A stretch of DNA of 64,000 nt from Ctenosaura bakeri. Lineage: Eukaryota > Chordata > Lepidosauria > Squamata > Iguanidae. The notes below the pieces were generated by a model. That model did no database searches. It was not told where the DNA came from and saw nothing but the letters and a program-made list of their open reading frames with translations. The stretch is from the NCBI GenBank assembly GCA_948474755.1, contig CAOLHI010000925.1:62001-126000 (forward strand). Reading direction: 5' to 3'. The position numbers and the translations under genes were made by a program. How positions within the stretch are numbered: the stretch's first letter is position 1; every line of letters begins with the position of its first letter. Of this stretch, positions 47,801 to 53,615 are shown one piece after another.

Positions 47801-49299
47801 GGCCCTTAAGCACTTTTATAAACCTACAAGTCTGCTGATATTCCCCTCTTGTGTGTGGATGGCACTTCTTTTGGTTACCTGAACAACAGCACTTACCTCT
47901 GAATATCAGATACAGAGGGAATGACACTCAGCTATATTTCATGGGACCCCTCTGAACTGGTAGATATAATTTTCTGTGGACTGTTCTTTATGTTTATGTT
48001 TAAAACTTGTTCCCTGCTGTTAAGCACTGCAGGTAGCCAGCATTCAGTTTTAATTTCTCAGATTCTGATCTCTGATAGCAGGATAACAAACCAGCAGCCA
48101 GAGCAAGTTAACTTTTTTAGAACACAACTCTCTTACTCCCCAAGGAGACAGGGTCAGCACTGCAGCACAAAAATAAATAAAAAAATAAAATATGTTTCAA
48201 AACTCTGGTCGAGAGTGTTAGTGATGTTCTGTTTTGTCATGCTAAAACAGTAAAAGTTAAAATGAGTCTTAAAAGCAACGTACTAGTCATAGCATGAAAG
48301 GAAACACCCTGCATTCCCCTCATTTGCTAATGCTTTTGACAGCATCTGCTCAAGGAATCCATTCTCTTTTCCCTTCTTTATTCAACAGCATAATGACATT
48401 GGTTAGTTTCCAAAAATCAAACTCCTTTAAGAAAAATGACATTTTCATTGGGCTCTACTTTATAAATCAATACTTTTAAAATTTCAGTGGGGGAGGAGGA
48501 CTCATGCAGTTTTAAAACAGGAGCTCAACTTTGGGGAGTTAACCAATGTCATTAATGTTTTTAAACACCCTTTCTCTTGTGTATGTGGTTGGTTACTCTC
48601 CCATTTTAAGGTCATACAAAGTGGTTCTGCTGCATTCTTCTGTCACAAGACATATCTCAATAATAATAATAAAAATCATATCAAAAAAAAGGGAACATGG
48701 TCAAACAAGTTATACCACATCAATTTTTTTTTTAAAAAAAACCTCCTCTAAAGAACAACAGTATCTGGACTACCAAAGCACAATTGTGTTTTTGAGGACT
48801 AACATTTATTTTTAAAATGTAATCTGAACAGTGAGGAATCCTCAGAAAGATTAAGCAATGTTTAAAAATCTGCGGAAAAAGTTACAGCCACATTTTCCTG
48901 TCATTCCCTTTACAACCACAAGCATTACAGATGGTAATCAAGCTACTGAGAAACATTCCAAGTGGAATAAATTGAGAACAGCTGCTTCCACCAAGATTAA
49001 CTTCCCCTAGATTACGCTAGTACTATTTCCAATATGTTCTGCACCTAACTTGATTGCAACTCACCACCTTGTACTCCGTTTTCTACAAACGTCTTTGTAA
49101 AACTATGTTAAACTACCGTATGTTAACTCGAAAGCCAGTCCCATATTCTCACTAGCTATTAATTCCTCCTCCACCACCGCCCTGTCACTCACCTTAGCTT
49201 CTGCTCAGGTAACTCGTGCAGACCCAAGCTATCTGGCCGATCCCGTCTCCTCCTGTACAAACCTGAATGCGATAATTCTTTCAACTGTAATGCAGTCAT
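14727..49299 (-). CDS. LIMS1: LIMS1 / PINCH1 locus: five-LIM-domain focal-adhesion adaptor (split gene, overview)
   Basis: Joining 33620..33465, 28447..28381, 26893..26773, 25595..25446, 24242..24092, 22649..22557, 20104..20056, 17946..17871 and 14841..14727 gives 978 nt, a 325-residue protein plus stop. Every junction has AG/GT and keeps frame. The product matches PINCH1 nearly residue for residue: LIM1 about 10-62, LIM2 71-121, LIM3 135-184, LIM4 193-243, LIM5 252-303, then a basic tail ending LAETLGRK. All expected zinc ligands are present. PINCH1 is a cytoplasmic scaffold: LIM1 binds the ILK ankyrin repeats, LIM4 binds NCK2 and LIM5 binds RSU1 (established for the family). Two upstream first exons add 61 or 37 residues before the internal Met, and one alternative last exon changes the C terminus. 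PINCH1 rather than PINCH2 is chosen from the N-terminal MANALANA, the LAETLGRK tail and the alternative N termini. The gene is intact, with no frameshift. Confidence 0.97.
14842..16617 (-). other. Interval between the two LIMS1 terminal exons
   Basis: Holds the inferred 3' UTR of the alternative exon and the acceptor tract of the main exon. I see no further exon; open frames here are short and lack splice or homology support. A possible old copy of the palindromic repeat family lies near 15190-15300. Confidence 0.5.
15791..15796 (-). terminator. Candidate poly(A) signal AATAAA for the alternative LIMS1 3' exon
   Basis: The first AATAAA on the minus strand after the alternative stop at 16618, about 820 nt downstream and well before the main last exon. 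It would let transcripts end between the two terminal exons. Confidence 0.45.
16618..16765 (-). CDS. LIMS1: LIMS1 alternative terminal exon encoding a second LIM5 end and a lysine-rich tail
   Basis: The acceptor GAAAG follows a long pyrimidine tract and is in the right phase for the exon at 17871. It opens 48 codons and a TAA stop (16620..16618). The peptide begins [20 protein letters not shown], aligned residue for residue with [20 protein letters not shown] of the main last exon. It keeps the last two zinc ligands, then diverges into [15 protein letters not shown] and a tail rich in Lys and Asp that ends KKKKPVCL. The product would be 336 residues. Open frame, acceptor, phase and zinc ligands together argue for a functional, mutually exclusive last exon rather than a relic. 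An AATAAA at 15796..15791 on the same strand could end this transcript. LIM5 binds RSU1 in PINCH1, so the swap may tune that contact (inference). Confidence 0.88.
17517..17740 (-). mobile_element. tRNA-derived SINE, minus strand
   Basis: Reverse copy of the element at 57360..57560. The head (CAGTAGTTAAATGCTGGTAC on the minus strand) lies at the right and the tail GCGGTATAGAAATACACATG at the left. Confidence 0.65.
17871..17946 (-). CDS. LIMS1: LIMS1 exon: middle of LIM5, shared by both C-terminal forms
   Basis: This 76-nt exon lies between CATAG and GTAAGT. It completes Val263 and encodes [15 protein letters not shown] to KLTL, ending with two bases (AA) of Lys288. C272, C275, C278 and C281 are ligands. 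The AA end can be completed to Lys by either terminal exon: A at 14841 (AAA) or G at 16765 (AAG). Confidence 0.96.
18000..18247 (-). mobile_element. 5S-rRNA-derived SINE (5S-Sauria type)
   Basis: On the minus strand the head TCTGATCTTAGAAGCTAAAC, then AGGGTCAGCTCTGGTTGGTAC and GGAGACC follow the 3' half of 5S rRNA closely. The tail CTGAGTATTCCTTGCCTAAG and AAGTCGACAGGTGACTTGAAG is of Sauria type. This is a retroposon, not a 5S gene. Confidence 0.8.
19766..19799. repeat. CTTT microsatellite
   Basis: CTTTCTTT run with one TTTTC interruption. Confidence 0.9.
20056..20104 (-). CDS. LIMS1: LIMS1 exon: start of LIM5
   Basis: This 49-nt micro-exon lies between CCACAG and GTGAGT and encodes [16 protein letters not shown] (residues 247-262) plus one base of Val263. 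C252 and C255 are the first LIM5 ligands. FHCNRV supports PINCH1; PINCH2 has a different stretch here as I recall. Confidence 0.96.
20395..20455. repeat. CCTG/CTTT/CT compound microsatellite
   Basis: TGCCTGCCTGCC, then CTTTCTTT, CTCTCTCT and CTTTCTTTC in a row. Confidence 0.85.
21470..21645 (-). mobile_element. Degenerate tRNA-derived SINE
   Basis: GGTCCATTTAGTTCAGTGCT and AGATTCAACC...CACCTTCTGCATTCAA resemble a reptile SINE whose tRNA-like head reads on the minus strand. It is strongly decayed. Confidence 0.4.
22557..22649 (-). CDS. LIMS1: LIMS1 exon: second half of LIM4
   Basis: This is a phase-0, 93-nt exon (31 codons) between TTCTAG and GTATGG. It encodes residues 216-246, [11 protein letters not shown] to YCETHYNQ. 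C219, C222, C240 and H243 are the LIM4 ligands. Confidence 0.97.
22650..24091 (-). other. LIMS1 intron within LIM4
   Basis: I recognise no gene and no named repeat. Short open frames (for example 23490..23732) show no domain. Confidence 0.5.
24092..24242 (-). CDS. LIMS1: LIMS1 exon: end of LIM3 and start of LIM4
   Basis: This 151-nt exon lies between AAACAG and GTACAC and encodes Gly165 to Glu215: [16 protein letters not shown], then [14 protein letters not shown] and GKQWHVE. C181 and C184 end LIM3; C193, C196 and H213 open LIM4, the NCK2-binding module. It is nearly identical to mammalian PINCH1 (AEA where human has ADA). Confidence 0.97.
24243..25445 (-). other. LIMS1 intron within LIM3
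   Basis: Holds the Helitron at 24345..24746. 24750-25440 shows nothing I can name. Confidence 0.6.
24345..24746 (+). mobile_element. Non-autonomous Helitron with 3' hairpin and CTAG end
   Basis: The 5' part is TATATAAAAGTCAAAGTTTG. The 3' end has a CCCGGGCAATGCCAGG hairpin, a short AT spacer and CTAG followed by T (24743..24747), the Helitron signature. It includes GGAATCCTGGGGTTTGCAGT and CTCAGCCAGAGAGCTCTTGG, part of the long-subfamily MITE. Confidence 0.75.
25446..25595 (-). CDS. LIMS1: LIMS1 exon: end of LIM2 and most of LIM3
   Basis: This 150-nt exon lies between CTTAG and a GTAACA donor and encodes residues 115-164 plus two bases of Gly165. HLCRPC supplies the last LIM2 ligands (C118, C121). 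KYICQKC (C135, C138), then H155, H158, C161 and C164 form LIM3. The donor GG|GTAACA is weaker than those of neighbouring exons, which may be of interest for exon inclusion. Confidence 0.97.
25629..25682. repeat. Mixed trinucleotide repeat (CAA, TAG, CAG)
   Basis: (ACA)n passes into (TAG)n and (CAG)n interleaved over about 54 bp. Similar blocks occur at 33711 and 61003. Confidence 0.85.
25925..26273 (+). mobile_element. tRNA-derived SINE interrupted by a MITE
   Basis: The head GAGCCAGCATGGTGTAGTGG, the body CATGGAAACCC and the tail CCATAAGTCAGAGAATGACT end in GAACAACAATAACAA. It is split by the MITE at 26009..26158; the two parts rejoin at one CCA. Confidence 0.8.
26009..26158. mobile_element. 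Palindromic GGCC-ended MITE inside a SINE
   Basis: GGCCATTTCTGCATTAGCAT at the left and GCTAGTGCAGAAATGGCC at the right enclose complementary halves. CCA repeats at 26006..26008 and 26159..26161. Confidence 0.85.
26530..26625. mobile_element. Tigger/mariner-like right end
   Basis: TTTTTCCACTTTTACAAGAG and GTGGAGGGCCAACTG before TA match the right end of 29099..29845. The left end was not found. Confidence 0.5.
26773..26893 (-). CDS. LIMS1: LIMS1 exon: LIM2 core
   Basis: This 121-nt exon is bounded by TTGCAG and a GTAGAT donor. It encodes the end of Gly75 through [15 protein letters not shown] and [12 protein letters not shown], with two bases of Arg115. The ligands H91, C94, C97 and C100 are present. 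Residue 96, Arg in the mammalian ECFRCD block as I recall it, is Cys here (codon TGC), so an extra cysteine sits between two zinc ligands. This is consistent with a CGC to TGC change at a CpG. Confidence 0.96.
26894..28380 (-). other. LIMS1 intron in LIM2
   Basis: I see no gene, RNA gene or clear named repeat in this stretch. Confidence 0.45.
28381..28447 (-). CDS. LIMS1: LIMS1 exon: end of LIM1 and start of LIM2
   Basis: This 67-nt exon is bounded by TTTCAG and GTAAGT. It encodes residues 53-74 ([15 protein letters not shown] to CCHQC) plus the first base of Gly75. C59 and D62 complete LIM1; C71 and C74 open LIM2. The sequence is essentially identical to the mammalian protein. Confidence 0.97.
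29099..29845. mobile_element. Mariner/Tigger-like DNA transposon
   Basis: The ends CAGTCCACTCTCCATATT and GAATGTGGAGAGCCAACTG are inverted and flanked by TA on both sides (29097..29098, 29846..29847). There is no transposase frame. Most of the inside is a pyrimidine-rich tandem repeat. Confidence 0.75.
29250..29590. repeat. Pyrimidine-rich minisatellite, unit about 80-88 bp
   Basis: The block ATCCACATCTAA recurs with spacings of about 88 and 79 bp, each followed by CTTTCTCCATCTTTT-like and CAGCACCTTCTC-like segments. About four imperfect units, all C/T-rich on the plus strand. Confidence 0.7.
30773..30967 (-). mobile_element. tRNA-derived SINE, minus strand
   Basis: The tail at the left (TTGCTGTTGTGTTTCTTCAA, TTTCCGACTTATAGCAACCC) and head at the right (ACTACATCATGCTGGCTCTC) are the reverse of the 5991 and 25925 SINEs. 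Confidence 0.75.
31565..31740 (+). mobile_element. MIR/L2-tailed SINE fragment
   Basis: TTACCTTGGGCCAGTC, CTACTTTACAGGGTCATTGT and ACCATCTTGAGCTTCATGGA follow the usual order of L2-tailed SINEs. Confidence 0.55.
32775..32945 (+). mobile_element. MIR/L2-tailed SINE fragment, decayed
   Basis: CTCATAGGGTGACCCCTTAA and CCCACTTCACAGGATTATTG retain the core and tail order. Confidence 0.4.
33465..33624 (-). CDS. LIMS1: LIMS1 first LIM exon (first two-thirds of LIM1) with internal start codon
   Basis: The acceptor TTACAG precedes CAAC and then ATG (33620..33618). The exon encodes residues 1-52, [16 protein letters not shown] to EGLFYE, and ends in phase 0 at a GTTGGT donor. It carries LIM1 zinc ligands C10, C13, H32, C35, C38 and C41; the last pair is in the next exon. 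LIM1 is the ILK-binding module. The four bases CAAC before ATG are read as coding (Phe-Asn or Ser-Asn) when an upstream alternative first exon is used. If a non-coding first exon is used, translation starts at this Met and gives the 325-residue form. Compared with human PINCH1 I see only small changes, such as CERCR for CERCK. Confidence 0.97.
33711..33786. repeat. Mixed trinucleotide repeat (CAA, TAG, GAT, GAC)
   Basis: CAACAATAATAA, GTAATACTACTAAT, GATGATGATGAC, GACGACGACAAC and AACAATAAT in sequence. It lies about 90 bp upstream, in transcript direction, of the acceptor at 33625. Confidence 0.85.
35034..35275 (-). mobile_element. tRNA-derived SINE, minus strand
   Basis: TTGTTGTGTGCCTTCAAGTC, TTTGCCTTTGCCTTCCTCTG and GCCACTACATCAC are the reverse of the family at 5991..6410. 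Confidence 0.75.
35620..35680. mobile_element. Tigger/mariner-like right end
   Basis: CTAACGTGGACAGCCAACTG followed by TA matches the right ends at 26625 and 29845. Confidence 0.45.
36275..36302. repeat. ACAG microsatellite
   Basis: Six to seven CAGA/ACAG units, passing into CACACA. Confidence 0.9.
37121..37299 (-). CDS. LIMS1: LIMS1 alternative first coding exon, long N terminus
   Basis: ATG at 37299..37297 has A at -3 and G at +4, a strong start context. It encodes 59 residues ([17 protein letters not shown] to [12 protein letters not shown]) plus two bases TT, followed by a GTAAGT donor. TT plus the first C of the exon at 33624 makes Phe, giving [13 protein letters not shown] and a 386-residue isoform. 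The [25 protein letters not shown] and CDFYA blocks match the long human PINCH1 N terminus as I recall it; the segment between them has diverged. No LIM residues lie here. The frame stays open upstream to 37566, but the homologous Met with the good context is preferred. The exon lies 3.5 kb upstream of the first LIM exon, so its promoter is probably just above 37300. Confidence 0.93.
38080..38255. mobile_element. Old relative of the palindromic MITE
   Basis: TATGGAATCCTGGAACTTGT, CTAGAGCTCTCTGGCAAAGA and AACTACAACTCCCAGGATGG keep the order of the long subfamily with many changes. Confidence 0.5.
39475..39618 (-). mobile_element. Sauria-type SINE tail
   Basis: Tail similar to that at 18000..18247 (TTCTTAGCAAGGAATACTCA, CCTAAGGCACCTGG); the 5S-like head is missing. 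Confidence 0.6.
42385..42660 (+). pseudogene. LINE (L2/CR1-like) ORF2 C-terminal relic
   Basis: The frame reads [20 protein letters not shown] followed by a short remnant, the pattern LWNSLP...F typical of the last residues of L2/CR1 ORF2. It is short and 5'-truncated, with no reverse transcriptase motif. Confidence 0.5.
46040..46115. repeat. Interspersed repeat, AGCTTTTGTGGAT type, copy 1
   Basis: GACAGCACCTTTAATCATTT and CAAGCTTTTGTGGATAGAAA; shared with 46975..47065. The class is not assigned. Confidence 0.5.
46975..47065. repeat. Interspersed repeat, AGCTTTTGTGGAT type, copy 2
   Basis: GCAGCATTTTTAAGAATAAT and TGAGCTTTTGTGGATATAAA; same orientation as copy 1, 0.9 kb away. Confidence 0.5.
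47125..47330 (-). mobile_element. MIR/L2-tailed SINE, minus strand
   Basis: TCACAACAACCCTGTGAGGT and CTCTAACCACTACATCATAC mark the tail and the tRNA-like head in reverse. Confidence 0.65.
49193..49299 (-). CDS. LIMS1: LIMS1 alternative first coding exon, RRRRD-type N terminus
   Basis: ATG at 49299..49297 opens 35 codons plus two bases (AG) and stops at a GTGAGT donor (49192). The peptide starts [15 protein letters not shown], continues with four arginines and [17 protein letters not shown], and resembles an annotated alternative PINCH1 N terminus as I remember it. AG plus the C that opens the next exon (33624) makes Ser, so the join reads [11 protein letters not shown] and gives a 362-residue protein. 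The four-arginine run is a basic patch with no known domain. The 5' UTR would continue toward about 49420, where the sequence is modestly CpG-bearing; I see no clear TATA box. The exon is too short and in the wrong frame to stand out as an open reading frame, so it was found by splice phase and peptide recognition. Confidence 0.85.
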
Positions 49300-50511
49300 T
49301 TTGTTTCACCCACTGTTCCCCTCCTCTCGCCCCTACACACACACACAAAAAAGCAGTTTCTGTGGAGCAGCGCGGCTGCCAAGATGCTTGAAGACAGCAC
49401 GTTGAGCAGAGTGCCTGCACACCTGCATTGATCGGAATTACACGTCCTTTTCACACAGGCAGCTGCTGCACTGCTTCCTGTTTCTCATAGGTACACACCC
49501 TCTAGAAGGGCACTGCGTTTCCTTTAGAGCAGTTCGTCTTGTACCTAAGGGATGCTTCTGTGACAACCCAGGGTCAGCTGTTTTGTGCCCAGATCAGAAG
49601 CAAACCAAACTATTCACTATGAAGGGAAGAAGATCCACACACCAACAAAAACAATCACCTCTTCAGTCCACTTTCTATAATCAGCTTGAAAAATCTCAGA
49701 CTAACAAAGTGTTACACTACCATGAGTTCCTAACAAAAGCAAGACTTATTAGCCCTTCACTGATCAGGGGAGGCCTGTGGCTGTCAATCTAGAAAATTAT
49801 TCAGCATATACACTAAAAAGAGAAACAGGAAAAGGAATGAAAGAAAACTTTCCTTCAAAATGCACAATGAGGACTAATGTTAACGAATAAAATGTTTTCT
49901 AAATGAAAGTCAAACTGTAAGGAGAAAATTCTGGTTTCCAATATTCTCGTCTGGGTTATAAGCACTAAAGATTACGTCATTCATCACTCATCTTTTCATT
50001 GTGCCTTGGGACAAGGTCCACTGGAGACTATGGAAACAAGAAGGGAATGAAAGGTTTCCTGTAAAAGAGGAAGCTGACTACTAGGGATTTACAAGTCATA
50101 CATGCCTCATTTAATCTTGCGACAAAAGTCTAGTTCTTGTGCTTGGCAATAAATATAAACCAATTTGCAGTTGGACCAAATATTAAAAAACAACAAGTTG
50201 TCACTGCCACCCATGCACAGAATCTAACACAATGGAGAAAAAGAGGGCAAACGTGTAGAACACAAATATACGAGAGTCTGAACTTTACATTTATATTAAA
50301 GATTTTTTTAAAGTATCAAATTGTAAACACAATTTTGTATTTGATAAAGACCATTCAATCAGATAAATATGTTAACAGCAATCCTGCTTGATCTGACCAA
50401 AGGTCTCCCTAACCCATCTTCCCTTTTTCTCCAGGGCATGAAGGCAGCTGCTCTCCTCATTTTCTCCCCAGCTGGTACTCAGAGATACAAAGCTGCTGAA
50501 AACAGATATTT

Positions 50512-50712
50512 TTTTATTGTTGTTGTATGCCTTCAAGTCATTTCTGACTTATGGCAACCCTAAGGTGAATCTATCATGAGATTTTCTGGGGCTGAGAGTA
50601 TGTGACACACTCAAGGTCACCCAGTGGGTTTCCGTGGCTGAGTGGGGAATAAAACCCTGGTCTCCAGGGTCCCATTCTGACACATAAACCGTGACATCAC
50701 ACTGGTTCTCTA
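50512..50712 (-). mobile_element. tRNA-derived SINE, minus strand
   Basis: TTGTTGTTGTATGCCTTCAA, TTCTGACTTATGGCAACCCT and GTGACATCACACTGGTTCTC match the reversed SINE family. Confidence 0.75.
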
Positions 50713-51884
50713 GAGATCCATTTAGTTGTTAATTATTCGCAGTCCAAAACTCTAATCTGCTTTTAAAGCCACCCAATTCCAGGAGCCACTAGCTTATCTT
50801 GTGGGTGAGAATTCCATCAATTGTTAAGGAAATTATAACTAAATGATTGCTTTTATTTATTTGATTATTAATTTATTATTACATTAATAAGTTGCTGTTA
50901 TTCTTGGTTTCACAGCCTACCAAGTGTTTGCTGGCTGCAGCTGTACACCATCACTGATTCAGATTTTAACTAAGAGTCTATGAGTCAGTGGGGTATACTG
51001 TCAGACGATGAGGTGTGTTCCAAGTAGTATCACTTTTTGTGCTACTGCGATCCTATCTATGGCAACTCCATTCACAGGCTGTATCAATCTGTTTGGAATT
51101 GCTCCCAGAATGTCTTTCTTTTCCAGGGATACTTTCTATTCCCAGAGGCGCTGAATCTCAGTTTGTAGATCTGGGTGTTTCATAAACCCTCTTTCTCTTT
51201 CATTCTGCTGTCCCTCAGGACTGCTACATCTACAGTCAAAACCTCTTTTTTCTCAGCCACATTTTTATCTAGCATAGTCTACTCATTTATCCTTTTGAAT
51301 CTTAAAGTTCACAAGATTTTCACCATTTAGTACATTACTAATGTATTATTAGATCAATAAATTTCTATCATCAGCACCAAACAACAAGTCCTGGGTCCAA
51401 TCAGATACAACTTACAGCCAGTGCCACCTAGTGATTAATATATAACGAAAACATCTACACAGGAACATAGTTTTATGGATTTAAAACCAAGAATATCTAA
51501 AGTCTTTTTATATAAAAATTTGATTAGTTTGACGCCCCAACTTTTAATGTAAAGTGTTACTATGGAGTGTAGCATGCACATATGAGAGTCTGTTTTATTT
51601 ATAAATTACCTTTGCACTGCTAAGTGCTTTGCACTGTTCATCTCAGTCTTCCTCATACCAGTCCCCTCATAGTCATTTAGGCTACCGGTCATTTGCCCAG
51701 AACTATCTAGCAAGTTCATGGCTGAATGGGATAGAATTATGGCTTATGAAATTATAATCTGGCCAAAATTCAATGGTCTATTTGTTAGGGTTGGTACAGG
51801 TGGTTCCAAAATGATTGTTATTAAATGGAAAAAAAATCTGGATTTGGAAAACTAAAGCACTCTACAGATTGCATTGTAAGTATA

Positions 51885-52217
51885 CATTTAAGAATTACGC
51901 ATCTGGTAATACCAAGGGCTTTCTCAGTGACTACTCTTGGATTCTGGAACTCGCTAGCTAGAGAAATCGGGTTAGTTCCCTTCCTGTCATCTTCCTACTG
52001 GGAGGCAAGAACCTTTTTCTTCAGGCAGGTCTTTGGCAATTGACTTTGCTTGCAGTAGAAAAGCCTTTAGATCAGATGGGTACAATTTCTATATTGTTCT
52101 TTTACTGGCCTGTTTTTGAATTTTGTTTTAATATTTTAATATTTTTAATTATTTTATTGGTAAGTATTGTTTTATTGTAAACTATGCTGAGACAAGATAT
52201 AAAAATAATAAATAAAT
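51885..52217 (+). pseudogene. LINE (L2/CR1-like) 3' end
   Basis: The frame RAFSVTTLGFWNSLAREIGL keeps the AFSV...WNSLP-like end of ORF2. It is followed by a T-rich UTR and a GATATAAAAATAATAAATAA tail. Confidence 0.55.
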
Positions 52218-52280
52218 GTTTATTCCTCCATCTATCTAGGACTCTCAAATTAATGTAAAGTATTACTGTGGAGTGTTGTA

Positions 52281-52690
52281 GGTCAGCCCTCCACTTTTGC
52301 AGGGGTTAGAGGGGCAAGACCCCCACAAAAATGGAAAGACTGGGAATAAAAATAAAAATGACAAAACACTGTGTGTTTTTTGGGGGGCTTGGTTTTTTGT
52401 TTTTGTCTTAACCTGAGAATGCTTCTCTAGGATTCTCTAGGGCCTCCATCATGATTCTGTCATCAGTTTCCAGCCAAATCTGGCCACAGAGTCATGCTGG
52501 AAAACCTAGCAATGCCTAGAGAAGTGTTTTCTCTAGCTCCTCCACGGTGACTTTATGGTCCACTTCCAGCATGAAGTTCACTACTGCACAGAATGCACTC
52601 CTATGAGCCTCTGTTACCAATGTCAGAAAGATCTTATTTAATGGGAAATGATAATGTCAACCTGAAGTACCATCAGCAACCAAGCTACCT
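52281..52690. mobile_element. Tigger/mariner-like element, left part
   Basis: After TA it starts GGTCAGCCCTCCACTTTTGC. The inside (TGCTTCTCTAGGATTCTCTA) resembles 1..110 of the window. The right end is not clear. Confidence 0.5.
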
Positions 52691-53423
52691 AATTTATTTA
52701 CCACGATGACAGCTATGTTTGTGGGTGACTCTTTAAACCAGTGCATCTCCCACTTACATCAACTTCTAATAAGGAAATTAGGGCTTCTTGGGCAACTTTG
52801 GTAGCTGTTCAGAGACAGCAGCAGAAGACAGCTTCCTTTCTGCAATGGACCACACAGCCATCAAGCTGCAGCCACAGCAAATCTGTCTCTGCTGAGTATT
52901 CTGGATGCAAGTAGGGCAGGGAATCCTGAGTGCCAGTGTGGAAGCCTCTGTGTCTCATACAGAGTTTGATGGTTGCCCATTACAGGCTAACAGGGCCAAA
53001 CTCAAATGGCGCCCTAACCTGGTCCCTGCAGCATTTGATGTGGATGTCTGATACCATATTAATAATCTGTCCATATTCACACATTTTCTGGGGCCAGGAT
53101 TGTGCCCATATCCACGATATTCTGCCCATATCCACGATAAGCAGAAATTGCGAAAGTTTTCTTTCTGGAGTAACAGTTCACGGAATCTTTACAGAATTTG
53201 CATGATCACTGGGGGAATCAGGCAGCTGTAGTCCAAAAATGCCTCTTCTAAACGCTGACAGTAAGAAGTGACAGGCATGCAAATATTTTCATAATCACCT
53301 AAATATGCAACATTCTATTTTCAAACAGAGAACATCAACTAACACGCAGCAAGCAAACTCACAACAATATTTTTTAGCCACAATTATTCCAAAGCCTTTC
53401 ATTAGTGCTTAAAAGACACTCAA

Positions 53424-53615
53424 GGCCTACACTGATATAGCACTATTATTCCACGTTCAACATCCTATGGAATCCTGGGGTTTGCAGTTTAGGGAGGGGC
53501 CTTTAGAATTCTCAGCCAGAGAGCTCTTGGGCCTCAGGAAACTACAAACCCCAGAATTCCACAGGATGTTGAAAGTGGAATAATAGCACTATAACAGCAT
53601 AGTATGGAAATAGCC
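53424..53615. mobile_element. Palindromic GGCC-ended MITE, long subfamily
   Basis: GGCCTACACTGATATAGCAC and the reverse arm TAATAGCACTATAACAGCAT enclose GGAATCCTGGGGTTTGCAGT, CTCAGCCAGAGAGCTCTTGG and CTACAAACCCCAGAATTCC. This is the fullest long-subfamily copy. The target duplication is not clear. Confidence 0.75.

Larger units (their letters stand above)
37300..49192 (-). other. LIMS1 intron between the alternative first exons
   Basis: Holds an old MITE-like relic (38080-38255), a Sauria-type SINE tail (39475..39618), a LINE 3'-end coding relic (42385..42660), a pair of related repeats (46040..46115, 46975..47065) and an L2-tailed SINE (47125..47330). The probable promoter of the 37-kb first exon lies just above 37300, without a clear core motif. 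39630-42380 and 42670-46030 show nothing I can name. Confidence 0.55.
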
